NCBI RefSeq assembly: GCF_000350225.1
Contig: NW_005178758.1
Span: 236,575-300,574 of the forward strand
Direction of reading: 5' to 3'
Source of the DNA: Chondrus crispus
Lineage: Eukaryota; Rhodophyta; Florideophyceae; Gigartinales; Gigartinaceae
Length of the DNA: 64,000 nt
Shown one piece after another: positions 10,274 through 22,209 of this stretch. The position numbers were made by a program, and so were the translations under genes. The number at the start of each line of letters is the position of its first letter. Positions within the stretch are counted from its first letter, which is position 1. The notes under the pieces were generated by a model, which ran no database searches, had not been told where the DNA came from, and worked only from the letters and a program-made list of their open reading frames with translations.

Positions 10274-12914
10274 ATGGTGGAGCAGGATCGAGGGGAAGAC
10301 GCGCACACGCGCGGGCCGATCTACGCCTCCACGCCCCGGAGCAGCGCTGGGTTACGTTCCAGCTCTGACGGGCGGAGGTGGATCTGGGCTCGCTCGCGTG
10401 CTCGCGCGTCCTCTACCCGCGCTCGGTCTCGCCTTAAGGTAGCTAACGAAAGCTTCCTTAGCATACTCTCGGTTGTTTTCTTCGATTATCGTGCGCGCAA
10501 CTGGGTCCGTCGGCTCCCCCCTCCTCGTCGTCCTGGCAGGTTCCCCGCCGACTTCGGCCCTAGCGGGGACAGACCCCTTGCGCGGTGAGCCGTCTCGCCT
10601 GGCAATCGTTACGCCATCTATCGAAGGGCCGGTCCGTTCCCATGGGTCCGCGGCAAGGCAAGAGGCATCCCCGCTCCAAGACGCGTCGATTGCGCCCGTG
10701 GTCTCCTCCCTTCCGCCGTTCCAGCAAGAGCGGCGGTCCCGTGAGACTACTTTGTCCACGGAGTTGTGTGCCGCCCCTGCAGCGGCTTCCGTCGCCGCTG
10801 CACAGTCCAATACGCCGGTGGCCGGGGTGGTCCAAGGCGGGGTTTCGAGTGACTCGTACGGAGGGACGTCAACAGCCGGGCACGAGTTCGGAAACGTGGG
10901 GGTGGAGCGGAGTGGTGAGGCCCCGTCGTTGGGGCGGGGGAGCGCGGCGTACGAGCCCGCAGAGGGGTCGTATGGCGCTTATGGGAGCTGTCAGCGCCCC
11001 GCGGCACCGCCCGAGGCGTCTCAGGATATCGGTGGTATATCCCAGGAAGCCGCAGCAACCACGACGCAGTGGCTGGGTGTACCTCTCGAGCGGTCGACGA
11101 CACTTCCTCTTGGTCGTCTAGGGTACGCATGGCGTCGTTACGCTCTATCAGGGATCACCGTTGGTGAGATCCTCTCGCAGGGTCGGGTACGTCCTGAACT
11201 GTTACGTATCCGTCCCATATACGCGGAGGGCCTGACCGAAGAGGCCTCGCTTGCCTTGGGACGTTTGCTGGCCGAGGGGACCAGTGCCCCATACCAGCTA
11301 CCCGATGAAATCCCCAGTGACAGAACATTTGTATACAGTATAGAAGAGGCGGGGTATGTTGATCGCATGGCGACCTATATGTTCCACCCCGGCCCCCGGG
11401 GTCCTCAACAGTTTGTACTTGCGGAGGTGGCGGGACTGTACGTGAGCCCCCGGCCATATGCGTACTCGAGAACGCGTGCGGCACTGCAAAAGTCTGCCTG
11501 TTCTTTAATGAGACTCCATTCGATTGCCCTCGCCCCGCATGATTGGTCTGCTTATCGCCAAGCGGGCGAGGCTGACGGCCGCGTTTTGCGGTCGGCATCA
11601 TTCGAACGTGAGTTGTCGACGGACGACTTCCCTGAATTACCCACGTCGATACGGGTGGCTTTTCCTCCCTTGGGAGTACACGTCTTACTCCCCTACGCCC
11701 TCAAGCATTTCGGCTACGCTTGCTCGGACCGACACCACCCCGCTTACGAGGTCCTCCTCTATAATGTGGAGCGAGAGTGGGTTTGGTCGGTCGAAAATTC
11801 TTTTATGAACGAGGTTTCCATCAACGGGAGGGTCTTCGCACAGCCCGGTTCCGTACTGTCTTTTCTTGGAAGGGTCGCTCTGGAGCTCCCTGACGTCGCG
11901 TTGAATCCACTTGAACACGGTACGCAGCACATGTCGTGGTCCTACTCCTTTGTCCTTGACCTGATGCACCTCTCCTTGGACGTGCCGAAACGCAACCACC
12001 GTCCCTGGACGGACTATACGACCAACGTGCGCAGCACGTTTCTGGCATACGACCGTCGTGCGGACGCCTTCGTGGCACACCCTAACCAACCCGCTACCTG
12101 GACGTACCGCGGCGGCGCCGGAGATCGATCGGCGGTGCGGGAAGCCCGCAGGAAACGTTACAGGGACTTAGACAGAGAGCCGACTACCCCCCTACGTGTG
12201 GGGGTGAATCCCTTCTGCGCCCCTCCCGCGTTCGATACGATTCAAGGCGTCGCGGTGGGGTCTCCAACTCCGTCACTCCCTCCTCTAAACATCCCCGGCG
12301 GCGCCTCCCTTCAGCATTTCACGTTAACGGGAGACGAAATTAGGGCCGTCCCTGATCTTGTGCGGGCCTTGGGGAGCTCGGTCGACCGAACTTGGCGCGT
12401 GAGTAGCTTCCTCAGTACGCTGGGTGGTTGGTATCTGGCTCGTGGCGCAGAGGCGTGTCGCCTTGGGGCTGAACGCTCCGCCTTTTCTTCTCAGCTACGT
12501 CAGCTGCAGAGCGAACTGCGAGACTTCCGGGAGTCCTCCCTTCGTCAGGAGGGCGCATTGGAACGTGCGGTTACTGAGCGAGATCGCTACCATCGTGAGC
12601 GTGACACCCTCCGATCTCTCTCCGCCCCCTCCACCACGCACCCTTCGTCAGGTTCCGTGCCGCGTCCGAGAATTTCGGACCCTTATGAAGGGAGGGGGTA
12701 CGTTCCCCCTGCAGTCGGCGGGAGTGTTGCACCCGTAGCTCCCCCGCACCCTTGGCCTCGTCACGTCGAGATGGCGATGCCTCCTCGCGATGAGGTAGCG
12801 ACGGAGACGCCTCGTCATCTTAGCTACTGTCCTCCGGGTACTACCAAGCTGGGATCTATAAGTAGTACTTATGGATCCCAGCTTGGCGCGCCTCCTATCG
12901 GCTCTAATGGCTGA
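10274..12914 (+). CDS. Family X copy A, large uncharacterised protein
   Basis: An open frame runs from 10473 to 12914 (813 codons) but contains no ATG until about codon 295. Translation may start at the ATG at 10274 in another frame, joined by a frameshift or an unseen intron. Residues 1-200 are Ala/Ser/Gly rich. A globular middle (about 210-560) shares ordered blocks with copies B and C: PELLR, GYV, AGL-x2-SP, SFER (11598-11609), FPELPT (11628-11645), EREW and NGR[VL] (from 11823). Residues about 660-720 are charged and heptad-like, probably a coiled coil, followed by a Pro/Ser-rich tail. I recognise no known family, and the role is unknown. It lies opposite in direction to gypsy pol on both sides. 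A Gag-like structural protein of a non-autonomous LTR element is one possibility. Confidence 0.6.
12844..12886. repeat. 21-bp foldback at the end of family X copy A
   Basis: Arms at 12844-12864 and 12866-12886 are inverted copies with one mismatch and a 1-nt spacer. They lie inside the last codons of the ORF, so a LGSIS..YGSQLG-like peptide can be read from both strands. Confidence 0.92.
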
Positions 12915-13520
12915 GCCGGGAGTCCGCGCCCTCCGTGCTTCCCTCAATCCAATTCCCTTCTTCAATAAAGCCAATAGGGTCGTCCGGTTCCTTCGTAAAC
13001 CACTCTGAGCTCGTCCGACCAGCGGGTATAGAGCAGATCTCCCCCCTCCCGACGGGGGAGGTTCGCCCGAAGTCGCGGACAGGACGTACCGTTCGCACCG
13101 CGGGGCACTCGCGCGCGTACGGTGGCGGCGCGTTACTATGTAGGTCGATCCCCGCTCGTCTTGGGGTCTCTCCCTGCTCGGTGCAGGTCCTCGACTACGT
13201 CGCCCGTCGCCCCGCGGCGTCGCCGCGCTTCTTTCCTTCTCGCTCTCCCCTTCTTCGGAGCATCTTCCCTTAGGCGCGAGACGCTGACGTGGCATCCTGC
13301 CATTCCCCGTTGGTCTGAGTCTGCCGGCCACGGTGCCTCGAGCTATGGTCTTGAGGTTTATCCGGTTCCGGAACCGGAATCTCGTACTCTGCGACTTGAC
13401 AGGCAACTCGGTACGCGTGCTCAGTTACGCGTCGGAGCCGGCCGACAGCGGTTCGTGCCGCCGGGAGCAACGGGTACTGTGCCTCCTACGTGGGACAGAG
13501 ATGCTGAGGTACGGTCCACT
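12915..13520. other. Downstream flank of family X copy A
   Basis: Pro/Arg-rich frames exist on both strands (for example plus 13122-13661), but none shows a domain. The sequence joins the end of the ORF to an LTR-like block that starts at 13521, as a 3' untranslated region would in an LTR element. Confidence 0.35.
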
Positions 13521-14125
13521 TGTGGTATAACTACCTTCGTCCCGACCACTCGGAAACAAGGGGGGTTAGAGGTAAGGGAGCGCGCGCCGCTGGGTAACCT
13601 ACGCGCGAACGCCGACCGTACGGATGGACCCGAAAAGAGAGAAGGCTCACGTGGCCGGTGACGCGCAGCCGAACGGTGGTGTTAGATCCGGACGGCCGGT
13701 CATAGGTTAGAAGCCTGAGACCAAAAGGGAAACCGGAACGGTGTTAGCACATAGCCGTAAAGGGAAGGGAGGCGAGTCTGGCTCCTCTTTACTGGGACGG
13801 GCAGGAGTCCCCGGTCTTAACCCCTAAGTGGGACGCCAGGACACCTGTCCCTCTACAGTAGCTGCCACTTACTGTGTACCAGCTACTGTACACAATTACT
13901 TAATTTGTGCCATTAACTACTACTTACTAGTTAGCCACCGTTCGGATTATAAACGTGTGCCCGTGGCGACGATCCCGGCCAACAGTTGTGCCACGTGTTA
14001 CTCGTGGCCACGCCCGCTGCTACCGGCTGTCCCACGTCGGACCCTTGGGGTACTACTGTACACGGTGGCGGGCGCGTGTACGCCCGCTCGCTACAGTAGC
14101 ACCCGCCCTCCCGCGCGGTTATCAT
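13521..14125 (+). repeat. LTR-like block, TGTGGTATAAC family
   Basis: It starts TGTGGTATAACTACC and aligns along its length with the block at 36501-37070 (reversed) and with 35490-36076. Shared stretches include GGGGTTAGAGGTAAGGGAGCGC, TGGCCGGTGACG and GGTTAGAAGCC, then a TTAACC-x3-x-AGTGGGACG segment and TAATTTGTGCCATTAA. The end near 14125 (CGCGGTTAT) is estimated from the other copies. TG...CA ends and repetition suggest an LTR, possibly the 3' one of the element carrying family X copy A, although no matching 5' copy was found. Confidence 0.6.
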
Positions 14126-14610
14126 CTCTCCGGGGGGTTGTGGTACGGAATTGCACTACACCACTCGTCTCGCCGTCCTCCTTGAGATGTCGCACTGAAG
14201 CGACAGCGGCACCGGCCTTAACGTGGTGGCGTCGTACTTGTTCGGGTCGGCGGTGCGGTACGCGGTGGCGGGAGTCGGGCTTCTACAAGGACGCCGAGTT
14301 ACGTATGCCCGTCTCGGGGAGTCGTTGTCCTTGCTTATCATAGCTGTGGTCGGGTCTGTCCCCCTACCGGAGGTGAGGCAGGCGCCCGTGTGCGCTGCTT
14401 GCTTGCGTAGACCCGTCCGAAGGGTCGGGTACAACAGCCACGGTACGTCCCGCTAGGTACTGCGCGTCTCCCGTGCGGTGCATGCACAGGTTTTTGCGCA
14501 AGTGAGCGGTGCCCGTCGTGCGCGTCTTCTCCCGCTAATTTTCCCCCGGTTGGTGGCGGATTGACACCGGCACCGCAACTTGCTGTCGGGGGTATAAACA
14601 GCGTACAGTA
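14126..14610. other. No gene; left flank of the pogo insertion
   Basis: Short arginine-rich frames only. It ends at the TA target dinucleotide (14609-14610) where the pogo-like element begins. Confidence 0.45.
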
Positions 14611-16998
14611 AAGGTAGGTGGCCCTAATTCTTGGCCAGTGCCCGTAATCATTTGGCGACCTTGTTTGTTACGTGATAATAATCGAAATTATACTAATTAT
14701 GCACTCTCGGTCCACACAATGGCCCTTCTCATCTCTTCTGAATGCATTTGTGCCAAAACGTGTGGTGGAATTCAAAAACAAATCAAACCAATCGTTTCAG
14801 CTGTCCAAAACAGCAGAATACGATCTATCAGATCCTAGATCCTCATGAATACAGTGAGAGGGCGGGTTTCTGGGATCAATGTCGCCAAAACCCCGCCTTC
14901 CCATTCACAAGCAGGCATCAAACTAGAACTGCTGCCCCCTTTCACTCTTCCCCCACTTTTTCTTGTTCCTTCTCCTCAATTTTTCATCCCTGCGATAGCA
15001 TAAGACGACATTATGAGCCGTCCGCATGTACCTCGGCGCCGTGAAGACCGCAAATGTCTTGCGGTTCAGGAGTACCGGGCAGGGCAAATGTCCGCATGAG
15101 ATGCCGCAAAAGTGGTTTCAAATTCTTCGGTCCATAGTCCAGTACGCCGCGGCAAAGCCAAACAAAACAATCACGAAGCAGGCTGGGCGACCACGCGCGC
15201 TAACTGATCAAGAAGAGAAACCCACTCTCGCTCTCCTTACTGATTACGCAAACAAAGGAATACCGTTGGACACCCATCATGTGAGACAGGCCGTCGCAAT
15301 CATGGTGTCTCACATGCCGCCAGCAAGACAAGCGTTACTGCCATTTCGCCAGGGACAACCGGGTAGAAAGTGGGTACGAAACTTCATTAAGAGGCACAAC
15401 AAACTCATCAAATTTTCCAAACCAACAAAGCAAGAAGCCGAGAGATTCGCAGCATGTAGTGGGGAGGGCTTGGCTACGTATTTTGCTACCGTTGAGAGAA
15501 TAATTGCTGAATACGACATCGACGCTGAACGTATGTGGAATTTGGACGAGTGTGGAGTTACACCTGGCAAGGATGTCAATGCCAGGTCAAGATCAAGAAA
15601 AATGATGCCTCGCAGTTGCTCGCAAGACATAAAAGTCCCCCGCTTCTCGTAGGACAAGAGAGTTACAATGATGCCCACAATATCCGCAGCTGGCAGTACA
15701 GGTCCATGTCTATTCGTTTTTAAAGGAAAAAGAATTCCTTTCAGGAATGTGTTGCGTCATGGAACTGTGGTGTCAGAAACACCTTTATGCGTACTACCGC
15801 GGGGTTCTCTTGGTGCACTGCGTGAGGAGTGCGGAGGCGTTGATCAAACGAATTTTCTCAACTGGTCACGCTGTTTTGTAGACAGTGTTAGCGATTTGAC
15901 AGCAAATAGGAGGAAGATGCTGCTCATTTATGATGCTTAACGCTCTCATTTATCACTTGGTGTTCTACAGTTGATTCATAAAAGCTACATCATCGTGTAC
16001 GCTTTGCCCGCCCATACCAGGGGGAAGACAACCGTTAGACGTGGTAGTGTTCAGTGTGTTCAAGCGAGAACTGAACAAAGTCATGAATTCAATTTCTACA
16101 AGGGAGGAAGGTGAGAGTTGGGATGTCTTTAAATTGTGCATGCAAATAAGGCATGCATATGAGAAGGCATTGTCTTGGGAAAATATCAAGGCAGCATTTT
16201 GCAGAGCGGGATTATGGCCTCTCGACAGTCGGAAGCTCCTATCTGTTCCAAGCCCAGCCGCCCCTGACAGTTTAGAAAAAATACTGGATAAGGGCCAGTA
16301 AGCTGATTTATTTGAAAAGAAGAGGGCAGTGCTAAGGGAACAAGTGCTTGGCGAGGAAGCGGTTCTACAGTCAAGGGGATATGTTGACACTACATGCGGC
16401 CAAGTCATGACGTCAGCGAATGCCCTGACTCTGATTGAGGCGCATGTCAATCGCAAAAGACGTGCCACAGCATCGGCGAAATTGGTCGCCAAGAAGAAGG
16501 AATTGGTGGAACAGAAGAAAGTAGTGGCGTGGGAGAAAAGGAGGGCATTGCTGATAGAGTTTTTGGAGCTGAGGAGGGCAAAGCAATGTGGGGAATCGAT
16601 AGAAACATATAGAAATCATGTGCGACCCCTCGGAGGACGACGGGCTTCTGCCAAACTCAATGGTGCACGTCGCGCACACGATGCTGCAACAGGCGGTGGT
16701 GGATCGAGTGATTGACGTGGACCCAATAAACGTTACATAATTTTAGCAGTCCACCGGGCCAATTCCGATCAGTGACCGATCTTTAGGCACTTTTTGCCAA
16801 ATTTCCGTCGCATCAGTGTGGAATGTTGCTTGTCACCTTTCTTTGGTGGCGTTTCGCTTTACCGGAAACGATTGGTGGACTTTGTTGGAGCTTCAAGTCA
16901 CGATTCCAACGGTCCAGAAACCATGTTCTCCGGCCCTCATTTCTTAGTTTTGTTTTTTTAATTACTACCGGTGGCCAAGAATTAGGGCCACCTACCCT
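14611..16998 (+). mobile_element. pogo-like DNA transposon with intact ends
   Basis: The 27-bp terminal inverted repeats (14611-14637 and 16972-16998; AAGGTAGGTGGCCCTAATTC and on, one mismatch) are flanked on both sides by TA, the Tc1/mariner/pogo target duplication. The 2,388-bp body holds a decayed transposase with DDE_1 features. The near-identical ends and the single clean TA pair show an insertion into LTR-related DNA. Confidence 0.9.
15013..16715 (+). pseudogene. pogo-like transposase, frameshifted
   Basis: Several plus frames together give a pogo/Tigger-type transposase. From 15013, AVQEYRAGQMS looks like the first helix-turn-helix. A shift leads to 15026-15652 with GRPRALTDQEEK, a CENP-B-type second DNA-binding region (WVRNFIKRHNKLIKF) and the first catalytic aspartate in WNLDECGV. 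The second is in LLIYDA just before a TAA at 15938-15940, followed by RSHLS. The third is in PLDVVVFSVFK near 16035. The C-terminal part ends with AFCRAGLWPLDSRKLL and a basic tail to 16715. At least two frameshifts and one stop make it inactive. Confidence 0.85.
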
Positions 16999-17000
16999 TA

Positions 17001-18435
17001 TCCGTCGGCGCGCGTGCGCGCACAGCTCTGGATCCAGGCCTCTGATCCAATCACCCCAAAATAATCACCTCAAAATTTGGCTAATTTTCCCTCGAAAATA
17101 ATTTCGGCAAAAATTAAATCCCAATCTGTGGTTGGTGCGCTGTTATACGCCAGCCAGATTTTTCCAGAAATAAAAATCCTCGGGGCGCCCCCGCTTGACA
17201 CGTGTATCACCTTCTCCCCACTATCATCCAAACTGTACATGTACACTTTCGATGGCGACCACACGCATGGCACGTGTATAACTGAAACTGCCCGGCCGGT
17301 CGTGGCGTGTCTCTTGGTCTCTCCTCATTGCGTGTTAACTGTGCGGTACGGGCGTACAGTACTCATGCACGCAATACACGTGCTGGTGTAATTCCTCCTT
17401 AACTTTTTCCTTGTTTTCAGGGGACGGTGGCGGTTGTGATTTTGGGGTGACGCGGGTGGTTTTGATGGTTGTCGGTCGCTTCCATCTGCACATTTGCATT
17501 CTGCGGCGGCGTTGGATCCCCTCACTACCGTTCCCGGCTCCCCCCTTGGACAGTCGCCGAGCGGTCCTGGTGTACACGCGTCAATGGTGAAGAGTGTCAT
17601 ACGTGGCAGTATGTTTTCAAATTTTTGGCTGGCGGCGCCGTGAGGTGCGGTGGCTGGCTGTGAAGCGAGGTCCATGCCATTTATCAGTCTCGTACCCAGG
17701 TCAGTCCCCCCCACTCACTGCGTTTGCATCCCGAGCATGAATGCGTTATTACCATCTTCTTGTGCATCTTTTGGCGCGGGCTATCCGTCATCGCCTCCAC
17801 CCCGTCGCGATACGACGATGATCTGGTCGTTCGTCATGTTACCTGAACCGGATGCGGGTTAATGTCTCTGTGTGAGCCACGGTATTCTGCCACATTTCGA
17901 CGCTGGCGGCGTTCGTTTGGGTCGCCTACGGAGCCCACGGAGGCGCTTCTGGAGAGACAAGGGATTCGGATCCCTTGTCGTCGAGCGGGAGCGTGAGTGG
18001 GCCCGTGGCACAAGAGTGTTGCCCGTCCTTCGGAGTACTCGGTGTCCTCCCTCACTAGGTGCCCTACGGTGGTCTATCGCATCCTCTCCGTGCGTGTCTG
18101 GAAGCGGATCCCCTCCTCCTCCGGTAGGTGTGCTGGTGATCGTCGCGTAGGTTGAGCGTCTCCGCTCGATGGTTGCTAGACTTAATGGAACGTCCGCAAC
18201 CTCCAGTGAGAGGGCGTCTATCCCTTCAGCGCCGAAGGGTGTACTTGCCTTCCCCTCGAGCTACCTGCGGTCCCCGTGTCGTTGGTCGTTACGAGGGCCC
18301 AACATTTTTTCACGCAGTTCGTACTGTCCTGTTCATATGTATCACGTCCTTGACGCACGACATTCAATACGACTTGACTTCCATACGTCCCCAGCTCTGA
18401 CCCTCTGATAGGGACAGGGTACCGTCCTCTTGCGT
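17001..18435. other. No recognised gene; flank of gypsy element 2
   Basis: The stretch lies between the pogo insertion and the gypsy 2 integrase end. Several frames of 60-130 codons exist on both strands, none with a domain I recognise. It has CACGTGT and GTACAGTAC words like the LTR-like blocks, and a foldback at 17956-17979 (9-bp arms, 6-nt spacer). It may contain the gypsy 2 3' LTR, which I could not pair with a 5' copy. Confidence 0.35.
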
Positions 18436-18445
18436 CCCCCCTTTC
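18436..18445 (-). other. Possible polypurine tract of gypsy element 2
   Basis: In minus-strand sense GAAAGGGGGG lies about 50 bp after the integrase stop, where the plus-strand primer of an LTR retrotransposon is expected. No LTR start was confirmed beyond it, so this is tentative. Confidence 0.3.
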
Positions 18446-18496
18446 AGTCTGTTCATCCAGGCTTGCGTTAATCCGCGAAGGAGCGGTTGAAGCCCC

Positions 18497-19942
18497 TCAA
18501 GACTGAACGTCCGCGTTCAGGTCCGAACTGAGGTCCCTACCGGTGCGCGCTCGAAGTCGCTGCGCGTAGCGATACACGAGCTCTTCTGGGACGTGAGTCC
18601 GAGCGGTCCAGGTGGGCGTGTCGTAATCCTCCCACTTGATGAGGAACTCCGTAGTTCCATCCTCCATGACCCGGTGCTTGAACGTCCGTTCTACGGCGAA
18701 CTGCGTCCTCTCCCTGACCTTGACGGCAAGGTCACTGGGTATAGTCGTGCTCGCCCGAGGCTCGTTCGCCGGTGGGGGCGAGTACACGCAGCGGTCTGCG
18801 GAGATTTGCTCGGTCACAGCATCGCGATCGATCGTGATGGTGCGCTTGTCATTCGCGAGCACTCGGTACGGTCCGACTGCCGGTGATGCGAGTTTGTTCG
18901 ACGTCTTCCCGCCATCGGAGGGGTTCAGGTACACGTAATTCTCGGGCTTAAGACGTGCGTTAATTCTTCAAACGCGCTTGTCGAAGTCGCGTTTGTATCG
19001 TGCTTGGGTCCGACGCAAGCTTCCGTAGGCTTTCTGTATCGTATCGTTCAACGTTTTCAGGAACTCAGTACGTTGATTCCCTCTATCGGCAGGAGGAATG
19101 CCTTTATAGGCTCCTCGAAGGGATAACTCCGGCGGTGGTCTGCTGAGCACGAGCTCGAAGGGCGTCGTCCGCGTCGTGCGATATACGTGGGAATTTTACG
19201 CATAAGTAAGCGGTCCCACGTACACGTCCCAGTCGTCTTGGTGCTCGGCTACGTAGTTGCGCAGCATTGGGGCCATTGTCCGGTTGTATAGCTCGACTTG
19301 TCCGTTCGTCTGCGGATGGTATGGCGACGTATATAGGTTCGTAATCCCGAGAACCCGGCACGTGCTGTGGAACAACTTGGCGTTGAACTGCGGTCCGTTA
19401 TCCGACAGTAACGTGCGCGGGACACCGTACTTAAATACACAGGCGTCGCAGAACGTGACTGCGAAGGTGTATGCGGTAATCGTACGTAGCGCGACGACCT
19501 GCGTAAGCTTAGTGAAGCGGTCGGTAATTACGAGCATGAACCGTTTTTCTGCCTTCGTCTTGAGGAGCGGACCCAGAATGTCGATAGCCAGGCTCTCGAG
19601 CGGCCGAGTTGCTGGGAACAACCTCCAACGGTTGAGGTGTTTCCGCAACTTAACCCGGTTCATCGCGCACGTCCGACACCCCGGCACCGTAGCGGCGGCA
19701 GCTGCAGCGAAATGGGGCCAGTAGTACTCGCGACGTAGCGCGTAGTACAGACGGTTCTGGCCCGGGTGTCCCGCGATGGCCGGGTTGTGGCACAGGCGAA
19801 GGAGCTTGGCGCAGAGCGTCCGAGGTACAACTACCTGTACGATATCATTGTCGAAGGGGTGTCTCCGCTTGAGCACCCCTGGTAGTCTTCGAAGAACGCG
19901 GAGTCCCGGGACTCTGACTGTCGTGCCAAAACGGTTTGGCAA
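18497..19942 (-). pseudogene. Gypsy 2 integrase with chromo-like domain
   Basis: The frame at 19196-19942 has the zinc-binding HHCC part (HNPAIAGH, then CRTC) and the catalytic triad: AIDILG, LSDNGPQF and NGQVELYN. A frame break near 19150-19196 leads to 18968-19150 and then 18497-18934, where ERTFKHRVMEDG, FLIKWEDYDTPTW and ARTHVPEEL fit a chromo-like domain of the kind that steers chromovirus insertion toward marked chromatin. The triad is intact, but the breaks between parts prevent a single protein. Confidence 0.85.
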
Positions 19943-19976
19943 AAGTCATCCACGCGTTGCTCCTCGTCGATCTCCT

Positions 19977-22184
19977 CTAACGTAAGAGGAGCCGGTAGGT
20001 CGTCTTGCGGAGGAGCGAACGTGGAGGCGGGTGCCCCCACCTCGGGTTCTTCGGCGCGCTCGAGATCAACGGCTTCGAACTCGTCGTTCTCCTCCTAGAA
20101 CGGACTAGGTCCTTGGAGAGCGTGGGCTTCGTCGTGGCCCCTTGGTTCATCGCGCGTTGGGACGCGCAACCTTTACGTGGTCCAGCCTGGCTTTGCGTCG
20201 TCGCGAAGACGTGTTCGACTTCGTGGTCGCAATTTTCGGTACAGACGTGGTCCGCGAGCTCGTTCGATACGTCTCGAACGGTCGTACCCTCGTCGAAGGT
20301 GGGAATGTCGTCATCTACCTCGGCTGCCGGGCGGGGGTCGCCGGCGACTCTCGGCGACACGAGGCATGACAAGGCGTCCGGTACTTGGTGCACGCGCCCG
20401 GGGCGGTACTGAATGGTGAAATCGTATTCAGCCAGACGTAGCCGCCACCGGGTGAGCCTTCCCGAACTCTCCGTGAGGGACATGAGGCACCTCAGCGCGT
20501 CGTGATCCGTTCGGACGGTAAACTTCGTGCCTTCAACGTACGGCCGTAGTGTGCGGACGGCCCACACTACTGCAAAGCACTCACGCTCCGTAGCGCTGTA
20601 GTTGCGCTCACTATCGGATAGTGAGGACGACCAATACCCGACGGGTCGCCAATCCTTTGGCTGGTCGTGCTCTTGGAGCAACGTGCATCCCACTGGGATT
20701 TGGCAACTGTTAGGCGCTCGTATCCGCGTCGATCATGTACGGACGGCCGTACCGCGGAAGGGCGAGGGTCGGCGAGCGATCATGGACTTGTTGAGGTTCT
20801 TGAGCGCCTTTCGTTACGCCTCGGAGGTGCAGGATTCGGATCCTGACTTCTACAACCCCATGGACTCATTGGGGTTGTAGAAGTCAGGATCGGAATCCTT
20901 ACGCGTCATGTCGGTCAGAGGACGGGCTATCCTCGCGAACCCCTTAACGAATCGGCGGTATACGTTGCACGCCCCGAGGAACGAGCGCACTTGCGTCAGC
21001 GTCCTCGGGAACGTGAAAGTCTTGAAGGCGTCGGCCGCCGTATCGGCCACACTTAACATACCTGGGGAAATGACGTGCCCCAGGTAGTGTACCTTCAGTT
21101 GAAACAAGCTACACTTCTTGAGCTTGAGGGAGATTCCGGCACTCCGCGGCAAGCTCAAGACATTGTTGAGATGCTTCGCGTGTTCTCCGTGCGTACGTGA
21201 GAACACGATGACATCATGCATGTAGACGAGGCATATTTGCCAACGTACCCCAGATAGAATGATGTCAAGTGCGCATTGGAAGGTGGCCGGTGCCCCTTTC
21301 AGTCCGAACGGCATGCGCAAGTGGCGAAGCGTGCCCATGTGCGTAGTAAACGTGGTCTCATCCCGGTCCTCCGGAGCGACCGGGATCTGCCGATAACCGG
21401 AATTGCAGTCCAACCTGGTGAAGACGGCTGCATCTCCAAGCGAGTCGATGCAGTCGTCCATCCGAGGCAGCCGATACGAATCCGCTGCAGTCTTCGCGTT
21501 GAGGCGCCGGTAGTCCACGCAGAACCGAAGAGATCCGTCTTTCTTCGGTACGAGCCCCACTGGAGACGCCCACTCGGTGCTCGCGGGTTCGATAACCCCT
21601 GCGTCCAACATCTTGTTGACCTCCTTCGCGACCATTTCGCGCATCGCGGGCCCCTTACGGTAGGGCATCGAATGTATCGGCTTCGTACCCGGTTCGAGGG
21701 GAATGCAGTGTTCGGTCGCTCGGATCGTTCCGAGCGCCCCGCTCCACAGACTCGAGTGCTTACGGAGCATCTCTAGTACGTGGCCACGGAGCTTGTCATC
21801 GTCGATGTATGACAAGTTGATTTCTTTTTCCCAATCCATCGGTGGATATTCGGGATCCCTTTTCTGCGGGGGCACAGTACCCCTCGCCGTCGGTTGGTCT
21901 TGAGGTGGCCGTTCGTCAGTGACCACCTCTTTCTTCACAACGGTCGTCCGTTCGTCGGAGCTCGGTCGTCCAGCTCCTGCCTTCCCGACTTCATCGGTCA
22001 AGTCTGTCAGGTGTAGCGCGTGGGCGATCCCCTTGGCGACCCTCCGTTCGGGCGTGAGGATCGCGAGGGGGTTGCACTTCGCATATCCCACGATGGTGTG
22101 CTTCGGGAACCGCCTTTCCCGTTGCGAAAAGTTCGCGACGATGACGTCGAAGATTCTGATTCGGCAGAACCTCGACGACGCCAT
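19977..22184 (-). pseudogene. Gypsy 2 reverse transcriptase and RNase H
   Basis: A 444-codon frame (20850-22184) covers the RT: YRKGPAMREMV, KKDGSLRFCVDYRRLN, FTRLDCNSGYRQI (motif A), MPFGLKGAPATFQ and the catalytic box VYMHDVIVFS. The first aspartate of Y[LMV]DD is replaced by histidine, which should abolish polymerisation. The frame ends within a 29-bp foldback (20832-20898). RNase H resumes at 19977-20693 with ATERECFAVVWAVRTLRPY and VRTDHDALR. A worn IDADTSA near 20735 carries its first acidic residue, followed by a stop. Confidence 0.87.
20832..20898. repeat. 29-bp foldback splitting RT from RNase H
   Basis: Arms 20832-20860 and 20870-20898 are inverted copies with a single mismatch and a 9-nt spacer. 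The repeat sits exactly where the RT frame stops, and the same peptide DSDPDFYNP is read on both strands, so one arm is evidently a local inverted duplication of pol coding sequence. Confidence 0.93.
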
Positions 22185-22209
22185 TCGTCAACCTCACTCC
22201 ATGTCGGTG

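Noticed and set aside
12648-13406. A 252-codon minus frame overlapping the end of family X copy A
   Set aside because: Its composition (very Arg/Pro/Ser rich) and overlap with the conserved plus-strand ORF mark it as a shadow; part of it repeats the foldback peptide.
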